Assembly (NCBI GenBank): GCA_008828725.1
Contig: MEHQ01004416.1
Coordinates: forward strand, 280,455 to 344,454
Reading direction: 5' to 3'
Length of the DNA stretch: 64,000 nucleotides
Source: Saccharina japonica
Lineage: Eukaryota; Sar; Phaeophyceae; Laminariales; Laminariaceae
Part shown: one piece after another, positions 55,401-64,000 of the stretch
Position numbering within the stretch: the first letter of the stretch is position 1
Layout: the number at the start of each line of letters is the position of its first letter
The notes under the pieces: generated by a model
What the model saw: only the letters and a program-made list of their open reading frames with translations
The model's database searches: none
Told to the model about the DNA's origin: nothing
Translations under genes and position numbers: made by a program

Positions 55401-58400
55401 CGGCTATGTATCACTTGCCTCCCAGCATAGCCTTGAACATGGAGAGAAGCGCCACGCCGGGCGTCGCGTAGGCCGTTCCGAGTTCACCGTTGCAGGAGCC
55501 ATAGAGGGAGAAGAATGCCAGGGCAAAGCTGGCCATGATAACGAGCATGAACACGGAGAAACGCGCCAGGTGGAACAGCATGGCCCATATTATCTGCCGC
55601 GGCGAGAAGGAACGTTAGGAGCACGCCGGGGTGAGGGTGGGGTGAGATTAACAGGAAGACCAGCAGCCCTGGGGGGGGGGGGGGGCACCAAGCACCCGGG
55701 GGGGGGGGGCGGCGTCTCATTCGTTGCTTGCCTTAGTCATTGACCACTGACCACGCATCCCTTTCGAGACGGAGGGGGGGGCGGGGAAGGGGGTACTCGA
55801 TATTCATGCATGGCGTATTCGTATGACCAGGCGGGGGGGGGGGGGGGGCGGACTCAGTTCGTTGCTTGTCACTAGTTATTTTACCTATGACCGCGCATCC
55901 TTTCGAGACAGAAGTGGCCTCTCAATGTTCCCGGGGGGCGGATGTTGAGTCAGGGATGATTTGTTAACACACGCGGTGGTGGGGGTACTTCGGTTTCACG
56001 CATGGCCGTAGTCGTACGACTATGGACCCTCGCATCCGTTCAATGCCGGGACGGCGCATGTTCGGTTTTCGCCGACCAGGCACACATGGCTAGCACCAAG
56101 CACGAAGCGCTGTGAGGTGGTCGGAAAGTCGCATGAAGGGTAAGTCGCATCCTACTACGAACCGCTTGCGAGGCGGACTTGCATATGGATGACAGCTTCA
56201 ATGAGTTGATTTGATTTCCGGTGTGGCCACTTCCAGCGACAGCAATGGGAGTACCATGTAACTGCCTCCTGGGTGCCTTATCATAATTAGCCCATGATAC
56301 GATCATTCCCTTTGTGTGGAGTAAAGGTTCCCCACCCCGCACAAATGATCTAACTCGACCGCCAGCTGTGATCGACCGTCAAAAAAGAAGATTTACACAA
56401 AAACGGTACCCTGGTGGTCTATCTCGTGTAGTGAGCGGCATGTTTTACAGTGTCGTTGTTAACCGACGTCAACCCAATCTGCTGTATATATCATATAGGG
56501 AGGGCGGCGGGGAAGTTGTAAAAAAGAGACAGGGGGAGGGGGGGGTACTCATTTGATGCGTCCTGGTGATTTTACCATTCAACACGCATCCCTTCCGAGA
56601 CGGAAGGTGATCTCAATAACCCGGGGGGGTGAGCGGGTAGTAACCCGGGGGGGTGAGCGGGTAGTAGGGATACTTGTAACACGCCGGGGGGGGAGGAGGG
56701 GGTACTCGTGTCATAGATGGCCGTCGTCGGGGGCTTCAGACGGGGGGGTCGTCGAACATACGACCACAGCATCGGCCGCACGCAGTAGCCCGGCCTGCTA
56801 GGGGTAGGAGATGTGTCCGAACCTCGGCGTAAGGAAACAGGTGTATGACAAGCGTGCGTGCAGAGTTTGATTTTGTACCGCTGCTCGCTGTTCCCAGACA
56901 GTCGCACTTTACTAGCTTTTTGGGTCGTTACACCACATTCAAGTTTTACCAGGCCATAAATGAGAGTACGAGTATAGCCCACTGGGATAACGAGCTCCTA
57001 GGTATTTGATCGACGTTCATCGCTGGCGCGTGCATTCGCAGCCAAATAGGATACGATGGTTGACGGCACCTTTTCCCCTTGATGAACTCCTCACACTAAA
57101 CTAGTATTTTACTCTGGACACATGCTACGATAGAGGTGCACAATGTTTTTTTTCTGAGCTTCTCACTTAAGGAGCGTCACACCTCACCGAAAAAAATGAT
57201 TTCGGAGGAAAATAAAAGTGCTTCCGGATGCGAAATATCCCGACCGAAGTATGCTCTAAACCATTATTCGTCACATAAATGAAAGTCCGACGAATTTGGG
57301 TTAAGGAGCCCGATCGTTCAGAAAACGATTCAACCAAAAAGTGCTACCTCTACCGTAGCACGCGTCTCTTGGCCGTAAACAATAATGCCCGTTTTGGCTC
57401 TGATATAACATATCAAAAGGTGCTAGAACTTTGTGAGAGAGTGTATCATAGCTCTCGCTGGGAGCTCGGGGCGATGGATTTTGGTCACTGTCGCCAACAG
57501 TGCGCTCTGGTGGAAGACCGTCGCTAAAAAGCTGTTTTACAGGTTATTTTCGCCGCGAGGTCTCCGGCTTCGCATTTTCTCAAATAATGTTGTACAGTAG
57601 GGATCTCCGGCTTCACCTAGGAGATAATCAAGACGTGCCTCATTCCCTACCAAGTGGATTTTAGGCGGCCGTGTGAATCATCATCTTCCGTCAAACAATT
57701 GCCCAATCTGGCCGCGAATACGATGTCCGTTGTTTCATGCTCACATCAGCGTCTAAAAGGGCATAATTTTCCCCTCGGAAGTCTCCAAGAGGGGGGTTAA
57801 GGCTCAACAGGCCCTCGCGGGTCCAAAAAGCTACTGTAGACCGCCAATTCACCTCTTTGATGAGCAGGACAGAAACAAAAAAAACTAGCATTTCACCTGT
57901 GTCATGGGGCCGAGATACTTGTCCACCTGCGCCAGGGAGAGCACCCGAGCAAACAGGAACGGCGCGATGGCCGCGAGGAAGAACCGGGCGACGAAAAACG
58001 CCTGCTCAGGATAAAGAAATCAGCAACGAAAAAGAGCCCCCCAAGGGTTAAAGGGGTGCGAGGGTGTGCGTGAGAGGGTTGAGGGTGGGGTGTATTCATT
58101 TTCATGCATGGCCGTAGTCGTATGACCGCAGCCCCTGGCATCCCTACGATGCTGGGACGGAGCGAGTTGGGTTTCCACCTACCAGGTAGGCCTTGCTTCT
58201 ATCAACCGCGTAGCGAAACGTGAGGTGTCGGGCGAGTCGCATGAAGGGTGAGTTGCATCCTACGAAGAACCGCTTGTTAGGCGGAATTTTCTTGCACATG
58301 GGGGACAGAGTCGATATTTATGTTTTATGGTGTGGTCACTTCCAGAGACAGCAATGGGTATACAAGTACTATGTAACTGCCTCGCGGGTGCCTTGCCGTA

Positions 58401-61400
58401 CACACTCCACGTTTTGCGATCATTCCCCTCGATGTGCACAAAGCTATCCAACTATGGCGAGCGCCCAAAATAAAACACTTGAAAAAACGGCACCCTGGTT
58501 GTCTATTACGGCGAACCTACTTCTTTTTTTTTTATCCTCCGGCGGATGGGTAAAAATAAAGCTTACGGCCTCCACACTTCCACGTCTCACTGCGTGTCGT
58601 GTGTCACTTCACTCCATGTCCCCTCGGAAGTATCAGCCCTTGCTGCTTACTACTCCGGAGTCTTGAGCATGTTGACCCGACCTGACCCCCGAAGGGGCCG
58701 GGTACGCACACCTACCGTACGCACGAAAACCTATGCATTCCCTATTTTTACAAAAATATGTGGTCCTATTTTCCATGGCCACCCGTAATAGTTCACGCAG
58801 TGGTTCGCGTGCTTTACAGCATCGCTGACAGCAGACGCCAACCCAACCTACACACCATATATGGTGGGGAGTGGTGTGGTGGCAGTGGTAATAGTTGTGA
58901 TGGTTGGTGGTGGGGGTGGGTGGGGGTAGTGGTTGCTCGTGGTGATGGTGATTGTGGCCGTTATTGTGGTTGTGGTGGCGTGGTTGTATTTGGTGATGAT
59001 TGTAGGTGGTGGTGGTCAGCCATGCTGATGGCGTTGGTGGGTCCCAGTTTGCCGCTAAGCCCCCCCCCGCCCCGAGGGGTAACAGAGGTAGAGACACCGT
59101 CGTGGCGATGATAGCCGACGCAGTGGTGCGGTGGGGCAAGGTCGACGACGGCGTAAAACGTCTGCCGCTGGGAACGCCAATGGGGTTTCCCTGCTAGTGA
59201 GGCATTTCTCGCCTGTTCGGCGATAAAAACAGGCTCAAGCATGCCCTGGCTCTACTCCAGTCTGAGAGTTAGGATGTACAGCACGCGACACCAGTTCATA
59301 AACTATTTTGTTCAAGAAACTCTTCCTTTTGGCCAGGCTCAAGTTCTTGTTCGTATGAATACGTGAGACAGGATGTGGGCTACATGTATCTCAGTTTATT
59401 CAAAAGGCGTGTCTCTTTGTATGTTTCGACGACCCGTTTGAGTGCCATGTTTAAAAAGTCTTAGCCCACAAAAATGCTTCCCGAATCTTAACTATCATGT
59501 CCTCAACTCCAACTCTTCACGCCCAAACAGTCAAGTATGGCTCGCCTGGTCGGAGAAGTCGTCGGCATCAAGAGAAGGCCCACTCACATCTTGGTTCGCG
59601 TGTAGGTCGAGCGCTAAGTACACAACATTACTTAAGAAACTCTGATTTAGGGCCAGGGTCGAGTTCCTATTATTATGTGAGACATGGTGTGTCCTACAGT
59701 GCAGTAAATCTCAGCCTAGAAAAATGGACATATCCTTATAAATTTGAGGAAACGTTCGAGCCACACGTTTACACATGAGTAACTCCCAAATTCTTACCTA
59801 CAAGTCTTACCGTTCAAGTTCTCTACTCCGAGTGGGGCCAAACGTTAAAACATTAGTAAATTCCAAATGCTTCGGGGTGTTAACCTCCAAGTTCTTAACT
59901 CCAAATGTATTAGAGTCCACTTTTGTTTTCTCAAGTATGCCTTGCCTGTTCGGAGAAATCGTCGGCGCCGAGAATAGGCCCAAACACGTCCTGGTTTGCC
60001 TTCAGCACTAGCGCTAACACGCGGAAGAGGAAGGCCACCAGGAGGAAGGCTATGGACGCCGTGTCGAGGATGTTCCAGTTGTCCTGGGTGAAATACCTGC
60101 ATCGTTCGTTGGGCAGAGTCACAGCAATTTACACAGATACAAAGGGTGAAACATTCCGACAAGTTTTTCGCGGGCACTATATACCTGTGCCGTACGCGGC
60201 GGCTCGGAAACCAAATACGGATTTAAGAAAATGCTGGCTCGGGCATTGCAACGAAAAATGTGTGACACAACATGTGTTTTGGTACTGAAATTAGTGTAGG
60301 ACACACACTGCTCCACAAAACAGCAATACCGTTACATCAAAATAATATAATTTTTGACTACAAATAATAAGAACTTGAGTCTGGCGCAAAAATAATAGTT
60401 GTTGGGTGGAGCCGCGTACTGTAGCCAACGAAGAGAGACCCTCTTGTTATGCATGGGCGTAGTCGTATGGTCATTTACTCTCGCGTCTCTACAATGCCGG
60501 GACGGAGCACGTCGGGTTTTCAACAACCAGGCATACGTTTTTTGCACCAAGCGCGAAGCGCCGTGAGATGTCGGGCGAGTGGCATAAAGAAGGGTGAGTT
60601 GCATCCTACTAACATAGCAACCACTTGTGAGGCGAACTTTACCGCATATGGACGACAGCGTCGATTGAAGTGATAGACGGGTACTAATTCGCTGATTGTC
60701 TTGGTCTTTTTTTTTACCATTGGGCACGCATCCCGTTCGACACCAAGCACGGTTTCTGCTTCAAATAGATAAAGAGAGCACGAAGACTACAGTAGGGCGT
60801 GTTTTTAATTGTATCACACAACAATAGTTTGCGGCAGCGAGGGGGGGGCATAGTCAATTTGTTGCGAACCCTCTCGTGCCGTACCGGGCCTACGAGAGAC
60901 TCGTGCTAGATTACATATACGTATACCACGCTGGGCGAACTTGTAAAGGCCATTCAACCTTAACCCCTTTCCGAACTGCAAAACCTATCCCACAATGACT
61001 CCAAGTAGCTTGTCCCCAAAAAAGTAAGGACCGGTTCTGAACCCATTCAGAACTGAAAAAACAGCATCCCACATTAATCCCAGGTAGTCTGTCCCCAAAC
61101 ACACATGGGACCAGTTCTTGAGGGGTTAACGGATTACTGGAACGTGTAAGTAGTCCTCATATTCCTGGGACAAGAGCTATATTAGAGAAATAGCGTTCCA
61201 CACCCCTCCCATATAAAATATCGCTCAAAAACAAAATAGGCTGATTTTCTCGTGAGCTATTACGGGGGAGCATAGTAAACACTAGTAAATAGGACCTACG
61301 GTACATTCAAAAACTCAGATATTCCTCTATTTTTGCGAACAACATTTGGTCCTATTTATTACGGTCCCTCGTAATAGGCGGGGTTTTTATTAGGGGGGCC

Positions 61401-63050
61401 GGTACCATTGTATACCTCTGGACTCCCGCCGTGAGGCGGTGCTGCGGCGTCGCGGGAGGGCCCTCTCCATCCCCTCCGTTTAGGGAAGCGCTTGGCCCCT
61501 GTGTCGTCGACTTTGGGGTCCTCGGGAGTGGGGGAAGGGCGTCCCGGAACTCCAGAATCTCGCGCCACAGCAAGCCCTGCTCGAGGGGGCCGGTTGATTG
61601 GTTGGTTCATTGGTCGGTTGGTTGGTTGGTTGGTTGGTTGCATGACTGGATGACTGGTCGTTTGGTTGGTATATTGGCTGGTATATTGGTTGGTCGGGCG
61701 GTCAAATGGCTGGTTGGTTGTTTGGTCGGTCGGTCAATTGATTGAATGGTTGTTTGGTCGGTCGGTCGATTGATTGAATGGTTGGTTGGATGGTCGGTTG
61801 CTCGATCGGTTGGTTATTTGGTTTGGTGATGGGGTGGTTCGTTGCTGGTTACTTGGTTGATTGGTTGGTCGGCCGGTCGATTGATTGGTTGGTTCGTTGG
61901 TTGGCCGGTCAGTCGATTGGTTGGTTGGTTGTTCGCACAGGTGGCCATGAGTCCCGCCCATAAACATCGTGGTTGTAAACCAATTATTGTGGAGACATCA
62001 AACAACGCAGCACACCATCAGGCATACCGAAATTGAAAGGTTGTCGATACCTGGTGTGGGTTTTGCTGCATTGCTGTGGAGATATTGAACACGGTAGCAC
62101 ACCACGCAAGGTGCCGAAAACCTCTCAAATCGGCACGCGTAGTTGGTGTGCTTCATTGATCAATGTCCCCACAAAAGTTTTTTCACGCCCGTATTGGGCA
62201 AGGAGGGTGGTCCGTCTGTTGGTTGGTTGTAACGATTTGGTTGCCTTCAAATATCATATTAACAGATTGCTCTTGTTGCTGTTGCTGCTGCTGTTGTCGT
62301 TGTTTTTATTATTATTGTTGCTGTCGAGACACTGTACATGCCGCCAGGAACTCACGCCGGTGGTTTTTGGTACTGTAGCCTGCCGTCTAGTGTGTGCGTT
62401 GGCGGGAAGAAGAAACGCTGAACGGCCATGAAAGCAGTAGTACAGTAGTCAAACACCGATTCGGTTATTTTTGTACAAGTACGTACAGCAGTCACACCAA
62501 AATGATTTGTTCTGTTCGTTTTTGGAGATTCCGGTGCCCGGACGGACTGGATACGGAAAATCCGGCAGCACCTAACGTACGGCTGGAGATGGGCTTCCTA
62601 TTCTCGGCGCCGTCGTAATATTCCAAAATCGATTCGCTCGTAATGTCGTAAAAAAAGAAAAAAAAACGATTTTATATGGTACAGAGGGGAAAAATACTTG
62701 ATTTTAAAAAGTGCAGCTCTGAAGACCAAACCTACTTGATTTATAAAGCACAGAGGACAAAACTACTTGATTTTATGAAGAGCAGGGGGCAAACATACCT
62801 GACTTTAGCAGCTACAGAGAGCAAGAAGTCTTGATTTGATGTACAGTACAGAGGGCAAAAAATACTTGACCAGCACATAAAAGTACAGCGGAGGGGGACA
62901 AACAATAAACTTGGACACATTGTTATACAGATGGAAAATTACTCTGACTGGTCGCTTACCAAGGCGAAGATGTAGAAGGCGATCTCGTCAGGGGGGATGA
63001 CGTCGCTATCTTCGATGGAAACACACGAGCAGTACAGCCCAAGCATGGAC
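43225..63050 (-). CDS. TRP-family cation channel (TRPM/TRPC-like), 5' end outside window
   Basis: Eight exons on the minus strand: E1 63050-62960, E2 61576-61416, E3 60096-59946, E4 58001-57897, E5 55593-55419, E6 54557-53948, E7 53252-53036, E8 43473-43225. They join in one frame of 585 residues plus stop. Landmarks: end of S2 (EIAFYIFALGLLWREILEF, E1-E2); S3 (YFTQDNWNILD, E3); S4 (LFARVLSLAQVDKYLGP, E4); S5 (E5); pore segment (LLSMFKAMLGD, E5/E6); S6 (MAILMLNLLIAVLGTVHD, residues about 252-278); and LPPPFNLV (309-316), which matches the proximal C-terminus of TRPM/TRPC channels. A poly-Gly linker, an extra hydrophobic segment (about 467-489) and a C-terminal helix follow. It is expected to conduct cations across a membrane as a tetramer; gating is unknown. 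Introns 3 and 5 have GC donors. The gene reads through only if 44.1-51.6 kb is skipped. Confidence 0.85.
44141..44598. other. Palindrome 1 spacer (458 bp): R1 fragment between poly-G runs
   Basis: The only non-mirrored DNA in palindrome 1. It has G-runs at 44149-44155, 44219-44234, 44390-44398 and 44586-44601. Between them is the 5' part of repeat R1 (GTTGCTTGCCTTAGTCATTT; TACAATGCCGGGACGGAGCA) in plus orientation. Confidence 0.9.
44599..48289. repeat. Palindrome 1, right arm (3,691 bp)
   Basis: Mirror image of 40450-44140. It ends exactly at the single N at 48290. It includes mirror copies of the two M1 elements (45587-45901 and 47254-47549) and of exon E8. Confidence 0.97.
45266..45514 (+). 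pseudogene. Mirror copy of channel exon E8
   Basis: Same sequence as 43225-43473 on the opposite strand. It lies upstream of plus-strand copies of E6 and E7, that is, in the wrong order to make a channel, so it is not a usable exon where it stands. It may not exist if the palindrome is an assembly artefact. Confidence 0.85.
48290..48290. other. Single unresolved base at palindrome junction
   Basis: The N separates the outer end of palindrome 1 from the outer end of palindrome 2. Neither mirror relation extends across it. Confidence 0.97.
48399..49008 (+). pseudogene. Mirror copy of channel exon E6
   Basis: Plus-strand copy of 53948-54557 including both splice sites. The upstream exon E5 is missing because the arm ends at 48291, so no complete channel can be read in this direction. 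Confidence 0.85.
49020..49260 (+). repeat. GGT-rich low-complexity intron sequence (mirror at 53696-53936)
   Basis: GGTGGTGGC-type units and TTGGTGGTG words just after the donor of E6. Gly-rich and Val-rich frames here are artefacts. Confidence 0.85.
49704..49920 (+). pseudogene. Mirror copy of channel exon E7
   Basis: Plus-strand copy of 53036-53252, with acceptor CACATGCAG and donor GTGAGC intact. Confidence 0.85.
49990..50270. repeat. Degenerate 58-60 bp tandem repeat (mirror at 52686-52966)
   Basis: Four to five units of the order TAGTCCACAC, AACCCCTCATTACATAT, AATTTCCGA and GGCGGTCGGAA. It lies in the intron after E7. Confidence 0.85.
51339..51617. other. Palindrome 2 spacer (279 bp): R1 3' fragment beside poly-C
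   Basis: Flanked by C-runs at 51334-51345 and 51590-51606. The middle (about 51424-51590) matches the 3' part of R1 as seen at 58525-58625: TTTTATCCTCCGG, then CGTGTGTCA. The orientation is the same as the R1 5' fragment in spacer 1. Confidence 0.85.
53036..53252 (-). CDS. Channel gene exon E7
   Basis: Acceptor CACATGCAG, donor GCG|GTGAGC. It codes 72 residues: an acidic stretch (AEAEEDDVELDDESF) and then a strongly hydrophobic span (LLFACSMGLFALTGSALLWV). A hydrophobic span this far after S6 is not standard for TRP channels. Confidence 0.8.
53948..54557 (-). CDS. Channel gene exon E6 (pore end, S6, LPPPF region)
   Basis: The acceptor follows a long pyrimidine tract (GTTTCGACGCAG); the donor is GTGAGT. 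The split codon with E5 restores Asp in AMLGDPNFEAF, as in TRP/polycystin pores. It encodes S6, the LPPPF region, poly-Gly (GCT/GGT repeats) and a basic tail. Confidence 0.9.
54595..54595. other. Second unresolved base
   Basis: An N inside a C/G-rich tract. The mirror arm has no base here, so the N looks like an inserted ambiguous call. Confidence 0.9.
54667..55405. repeat. Intron minisatellite
   Basis: Degenerate direct repeats of about 25-50 bp built from ATCAATGAACGGCTATAT and CAGCGCTGAATGAACGG fill nearly all of intron 5. Spacing is irregular and units vary, so it is not CRISPR-like. Confidence 0.85.
55419..55593 (-). CDS. Channel gene exon E5 (S5 and pore)
   Basis: Encodes IIWAMLFHLARFSVFMLVIM, S5, then a pore loop ending MFKAMLG. 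The donor is GC (GGGAG|GCAAGT). The nearby GT would shift the frame onto a stop, so the GC choice is forced by frame and by the restored Asp. Confidence 0.9.
55670..56560 (+). repeat. Dispersed R1 copies and poly-G runs in intron 4
   Basis: R1 5' fragments at 55711-55776, 55850-55933 and 55985-56290, separated by G-runs (55672-55685, 55700-55710, 55832-55849). A tail similar to the R1 start recurs at 56545-56620. Confidence 0.8.
57116..57366 (+). mobile_element. M1 inverted-repeat element, well preserved
   Basis: The ends ACATGCTACGATAGAGGTGC and CTACCTCTACCGTAGCACGC are clear terminal inverted repeats. It holds the family blocks CTTCTCACTTAAGGAGC, AATTTGGGTTAAGGAGCCC and CGATCGTTCAGAAAACGATT. 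About 250 bp, non-coding. Confidence 0.88.
57897..58001 (-). CDS. Channel gene exon E4 (S4 region)
   Basis: 35 codons. The acceptor ends CCTGAGCAG; the donor is CAG|GTGAAA. Reads AFFVARFFLAAIAPFLFARV then LSLAQVDKYLGPMTQ, the typical TRP pattern of an S4 helix with one Arg followed by a LGP turn. Confidence 0.9.
58080..58660 (+). repeat. Dispersed repeat R1, longest copy
   Basis: Runs from GCATGGCCGTAGTCGTATGA to CGTGTCGTGTGTCACTTCA. It includes both the part found in spacer 1 and the part found in spacer 2, and so shows their order in one element. Confidence 0.8.
58738..58792. mobile_element. M5 fragment
   Basis: One end only: TTTTTACAAAAATATGTGGTCC followed in order by the terminal CCGTAATA. 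The left half is missing. Confidence 0.5.
58860..59035 (+). repeat. GGTG/GTTGTGG-rich low-complexity stretch
   Basis: Degenerate GTGGTGG words in intron 3; no coding meaning. Confidence 0.75.
59946..60096 (-). CDS. Channel gene exon E3 (S3)
   Basis: The acceptor follows CGATGCAG. Reads YFTQDNWNILDTASIAFLLV and on to SEQ. The donor is GC (AACAG|GCAAGG), with no GT close by that keeps the frame to E4. The YF..xWNxxD start of S3 is a hallmark of TRP channels. Confidence 0.9.
60430..60760 (+). repeat. Dispersed repeat R1 copy
   Basis: Has GCGTAGTCGTATGG, TACAATGCCGGGACGGAGCA and CGCATATGGACGACAGCG in the family order. It lies in intron 2. Confidence 0.8.
60960..61129. mobile_element. M4 TTAA-flanked element, head-to-tail dimer
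   Basis: TTAA on both sides; ends TTAACCCCTTTCC... and GTTCTTGAGGGGTTAA. The 170 bp contain two copies of the 85 bp core (CAGAACTG, ATCCCACA, TAGTCTGTCCCCAAA, GGACCGGTTCT), whereas the copy at 12706-12794 has one. Confidence 0.8.
61258..61376. mobile_element. M5 inverted-repeat element (119 bp), intact
   Basis: The ends TATTACGGGGGAGCATAGTA and TACGGTCCCTCGTAATA, with the family core ACTAGTAAATAGGACCTA and ATTTGGTCCTATTTA. The same length as the 20.6 kb copy. Confidence 0.88.
61416..61576 (-). CDS. Channel gene exon E2 (end of S2 and loop)
   Basis: Acceptor CTCGAGCAG, donor AG|GTATAC, 53 codons and two bases. Continues E1 as AFYIFALGLLWREILEF, then a Pro/Thr/Gly-rich loop that ends TAGVQ and splits an Arg codon with E3. 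Confidence 0.85.
61592..61935 (+). repeat. (GGTT)n-type degenerate array
   Basis: GGTTGGTTGGTCGGTCGATT units over about 340 bp in intron 1. It opens long frames on both strands (Asn/Gln/Pro/Thr or Gly/Trp/Leu/Val) that are artefacts. Confidence 0.95.
62262..62325 (+). repeat. TGCTGTTGT trinucleotide-like stretch
   Basis: TTGCTGTTGCTGCTGCTGTT and relatives, in intron 1. Confidence 0.8.
62670..62920. repeat. Intron minisatellite of about 45 bp units
   Basis: Five to six units of the form ACAGAGGGCAAAAATACTTGA followed by TTTTA-rich spacer. Confidence 0.8.
62960..63050 (-). CDS. Channel gene exon E1 (first visible, start of S2)
   Basis: Acceptor CGCTCGCAG, donor TTG|GTAAGC, 30 codons. Reads SMLGLYCSCVSIEDSDVIPP then DEIAFYIFAL. 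The exons for S1 and the N-terminal region must lie beyond 63050. Confidence 0.8.
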
Positions 63051-63061
63051 CTGCGAGCGGA

Positions 63062-64000
63062 ATCAATGGGGAAAACAAATGTTGGGGAGAGAATGTTGGG
63101 CAGAGGATTGAGGGACAATTGGGGAGAGTTTGGGGGTGTATTGGGGGTTAGAGTAGGGGAAGATGGGAATATTTGTGATCAGGGTTGGAGGGAAGTTGGG
63201 GAGACTCGAGGGGAAATTTGGGGCGAGTTGGGTGAAATAGGGGTCATAGCTGAGAATGGGAGGGGAGAGTTGGGCAAAATGGGAATCAGTCTTGAGGGGG
63301 AGTTTGGGAGAGTTGGGTGGGCTCCCAAATATGTCAGGAGACATGTCAACCAAGGCAAAACGTGCGTTGTAAAGGGAAGTAGGAGGACATAGGGCTGTGT
63401 GTTCCACACTAACACCTAGTAGTTATGGTGCCAGCCAACGCTCGTCAAAGCAGAGGTTCTGCCTGTCAAGGGAGGAAAGTGCTGTCTCCTGACATGCTTG
63501 GGTCAGAGTTGGGGAAAGCTGGGCGAAATGGGGATCACGAGTGGGGAATCTTGGAAAGTTGGACGAAATGGGGGTCATAATTGGAGAGAATTGAGTGAAA
63601 CGGTAATGATAACTGGGGATAGTTGGGGAGAGTTGGAGGAAATCAGGATCAGAGTTGGGGAACGTCGGGGAGAGATGGACTGCAATGGGGCTGAATAACG
63701 TTCTAGTTGTATTGGAAAGTTGGGGGAAGTTGGAGGGACCAAGGGAGAGCAAGGGAGAGTTAGGGGTGACATGAGGTTCAGAGTTGGGGACCGATGGGGA
63801 GAGTTTCTTGGAATTGATTTCATGTTTGGGGAACGCTGGGTTGAAATAGGGGTCAGAGTTGGGGAGGTATGGGAGAGTTTTGTGAAACGGGGGTCAAGTC
63901 AGAGTGGGGGAAAGTTGGAGAGAGTTGGATGCAATTGGGATGGATCAGAGTTGGATACGAACGATTGGGGAGAGCTGCGTGAGGAGGGGGGCCCATGGTT
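63062..64000. repeat. Purine-rich minisatellite
   Basis: Degenerate units of about 30-40 bp (GGGGAGAGTTGGG, AAATGGGGGTCA, AGAGTTGGGGA) fill the right edge, presumably within an intron of the channel gene. The Ser/Pro-rich minus frames are artefacts. Confidence 0.88.

Noticed and set aside
54667..55405. CRISPR-like array
   Set aside because: Units vary in length and sequence, there are no constant repeats with unique spacers, and the region is an intron of a eukaryotic gene.
61431..62036. Gly/Trp/Leu-rich and Pro/Thr/Asn-rich frames
   Set aside because: They are produced by the GGTT tetranucleotide array.
63062..64000. Ser/Pro-rich minus-strand proteins
   Set aside because: They follow the period of the purine-rich minisatellite and have no independent support.

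Overview
The window is nuclear DNA from a eukaryote with sparse, intron-rich genes and much interspersed repeat. Interstitial TTAGGG-type arrays, GC-rich coding exons, introns of about 0.6-3 kb and many short inverted-repeat transposons would fit a brown alga such as Ectocarpus. That is an inference from overall character; no marker gene proves it. Bacterial features (operons, ribosome binding sites, CRISPR) are absent.

Layout. 1-3633 (minus): a single open frame of 1,211 codons, the Gag, protease, integrase and start of reverse transcriptase of a Ty1/copia retrotransposon that runs off the left edge; 3634 to about 4950 is its leader and probable LTR. 5-26 kb is nearly gene-free and holds tRNA-derived SINEs, at least seven families of short inverted-repeat elements (called M1-M7 here), two foldback elements, tandem repeats and interstitial telomeric arrays. 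26453-28165 (plus): a protein of about 19 FNIP-like 22-residue repeats, with decayed repeats after its stop. 29441-32195 (minus): a three-exon gene for an unrecognised 363-residue protein; one intron carries a transposon nested in another. 32-40 kb: repeats, including a four-unit satellite, and no recognisable gene.

40450-54666 is the strangest part. It contains two head-to-head inverted repeats laid end to end: arms of about 3.7 kb around a 458 bp spacer, then arms of about 3.0 kb around a 279 bp spacer. They meet at a single N at 48290. The arms look identical. From 63050 leftwards runs a minus-strand TRP-family cation channel gene (TRPM/TRPC-like). Its exons E1-E5 lie in unique DNA, E6-E7 in the right arm of the second palindrome, and its probable last exon E8 in the left arm of the first. 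The gene reads in one frame through all eight exons only if 44.1-51.6 kb is skipped. That segment carries plus-strand copies of E8, E6 and E7 in scrambled order. It is either a misassembly at poly-G-rich repeats or a recent fold-back rearrangement.

Three of the nine introns that can be defined by reading frame start with GC instead of GT. 55-64 kb consists of introns of the channel gene filled with a dispersed repeat (called R1), minisatellites and short transposons.
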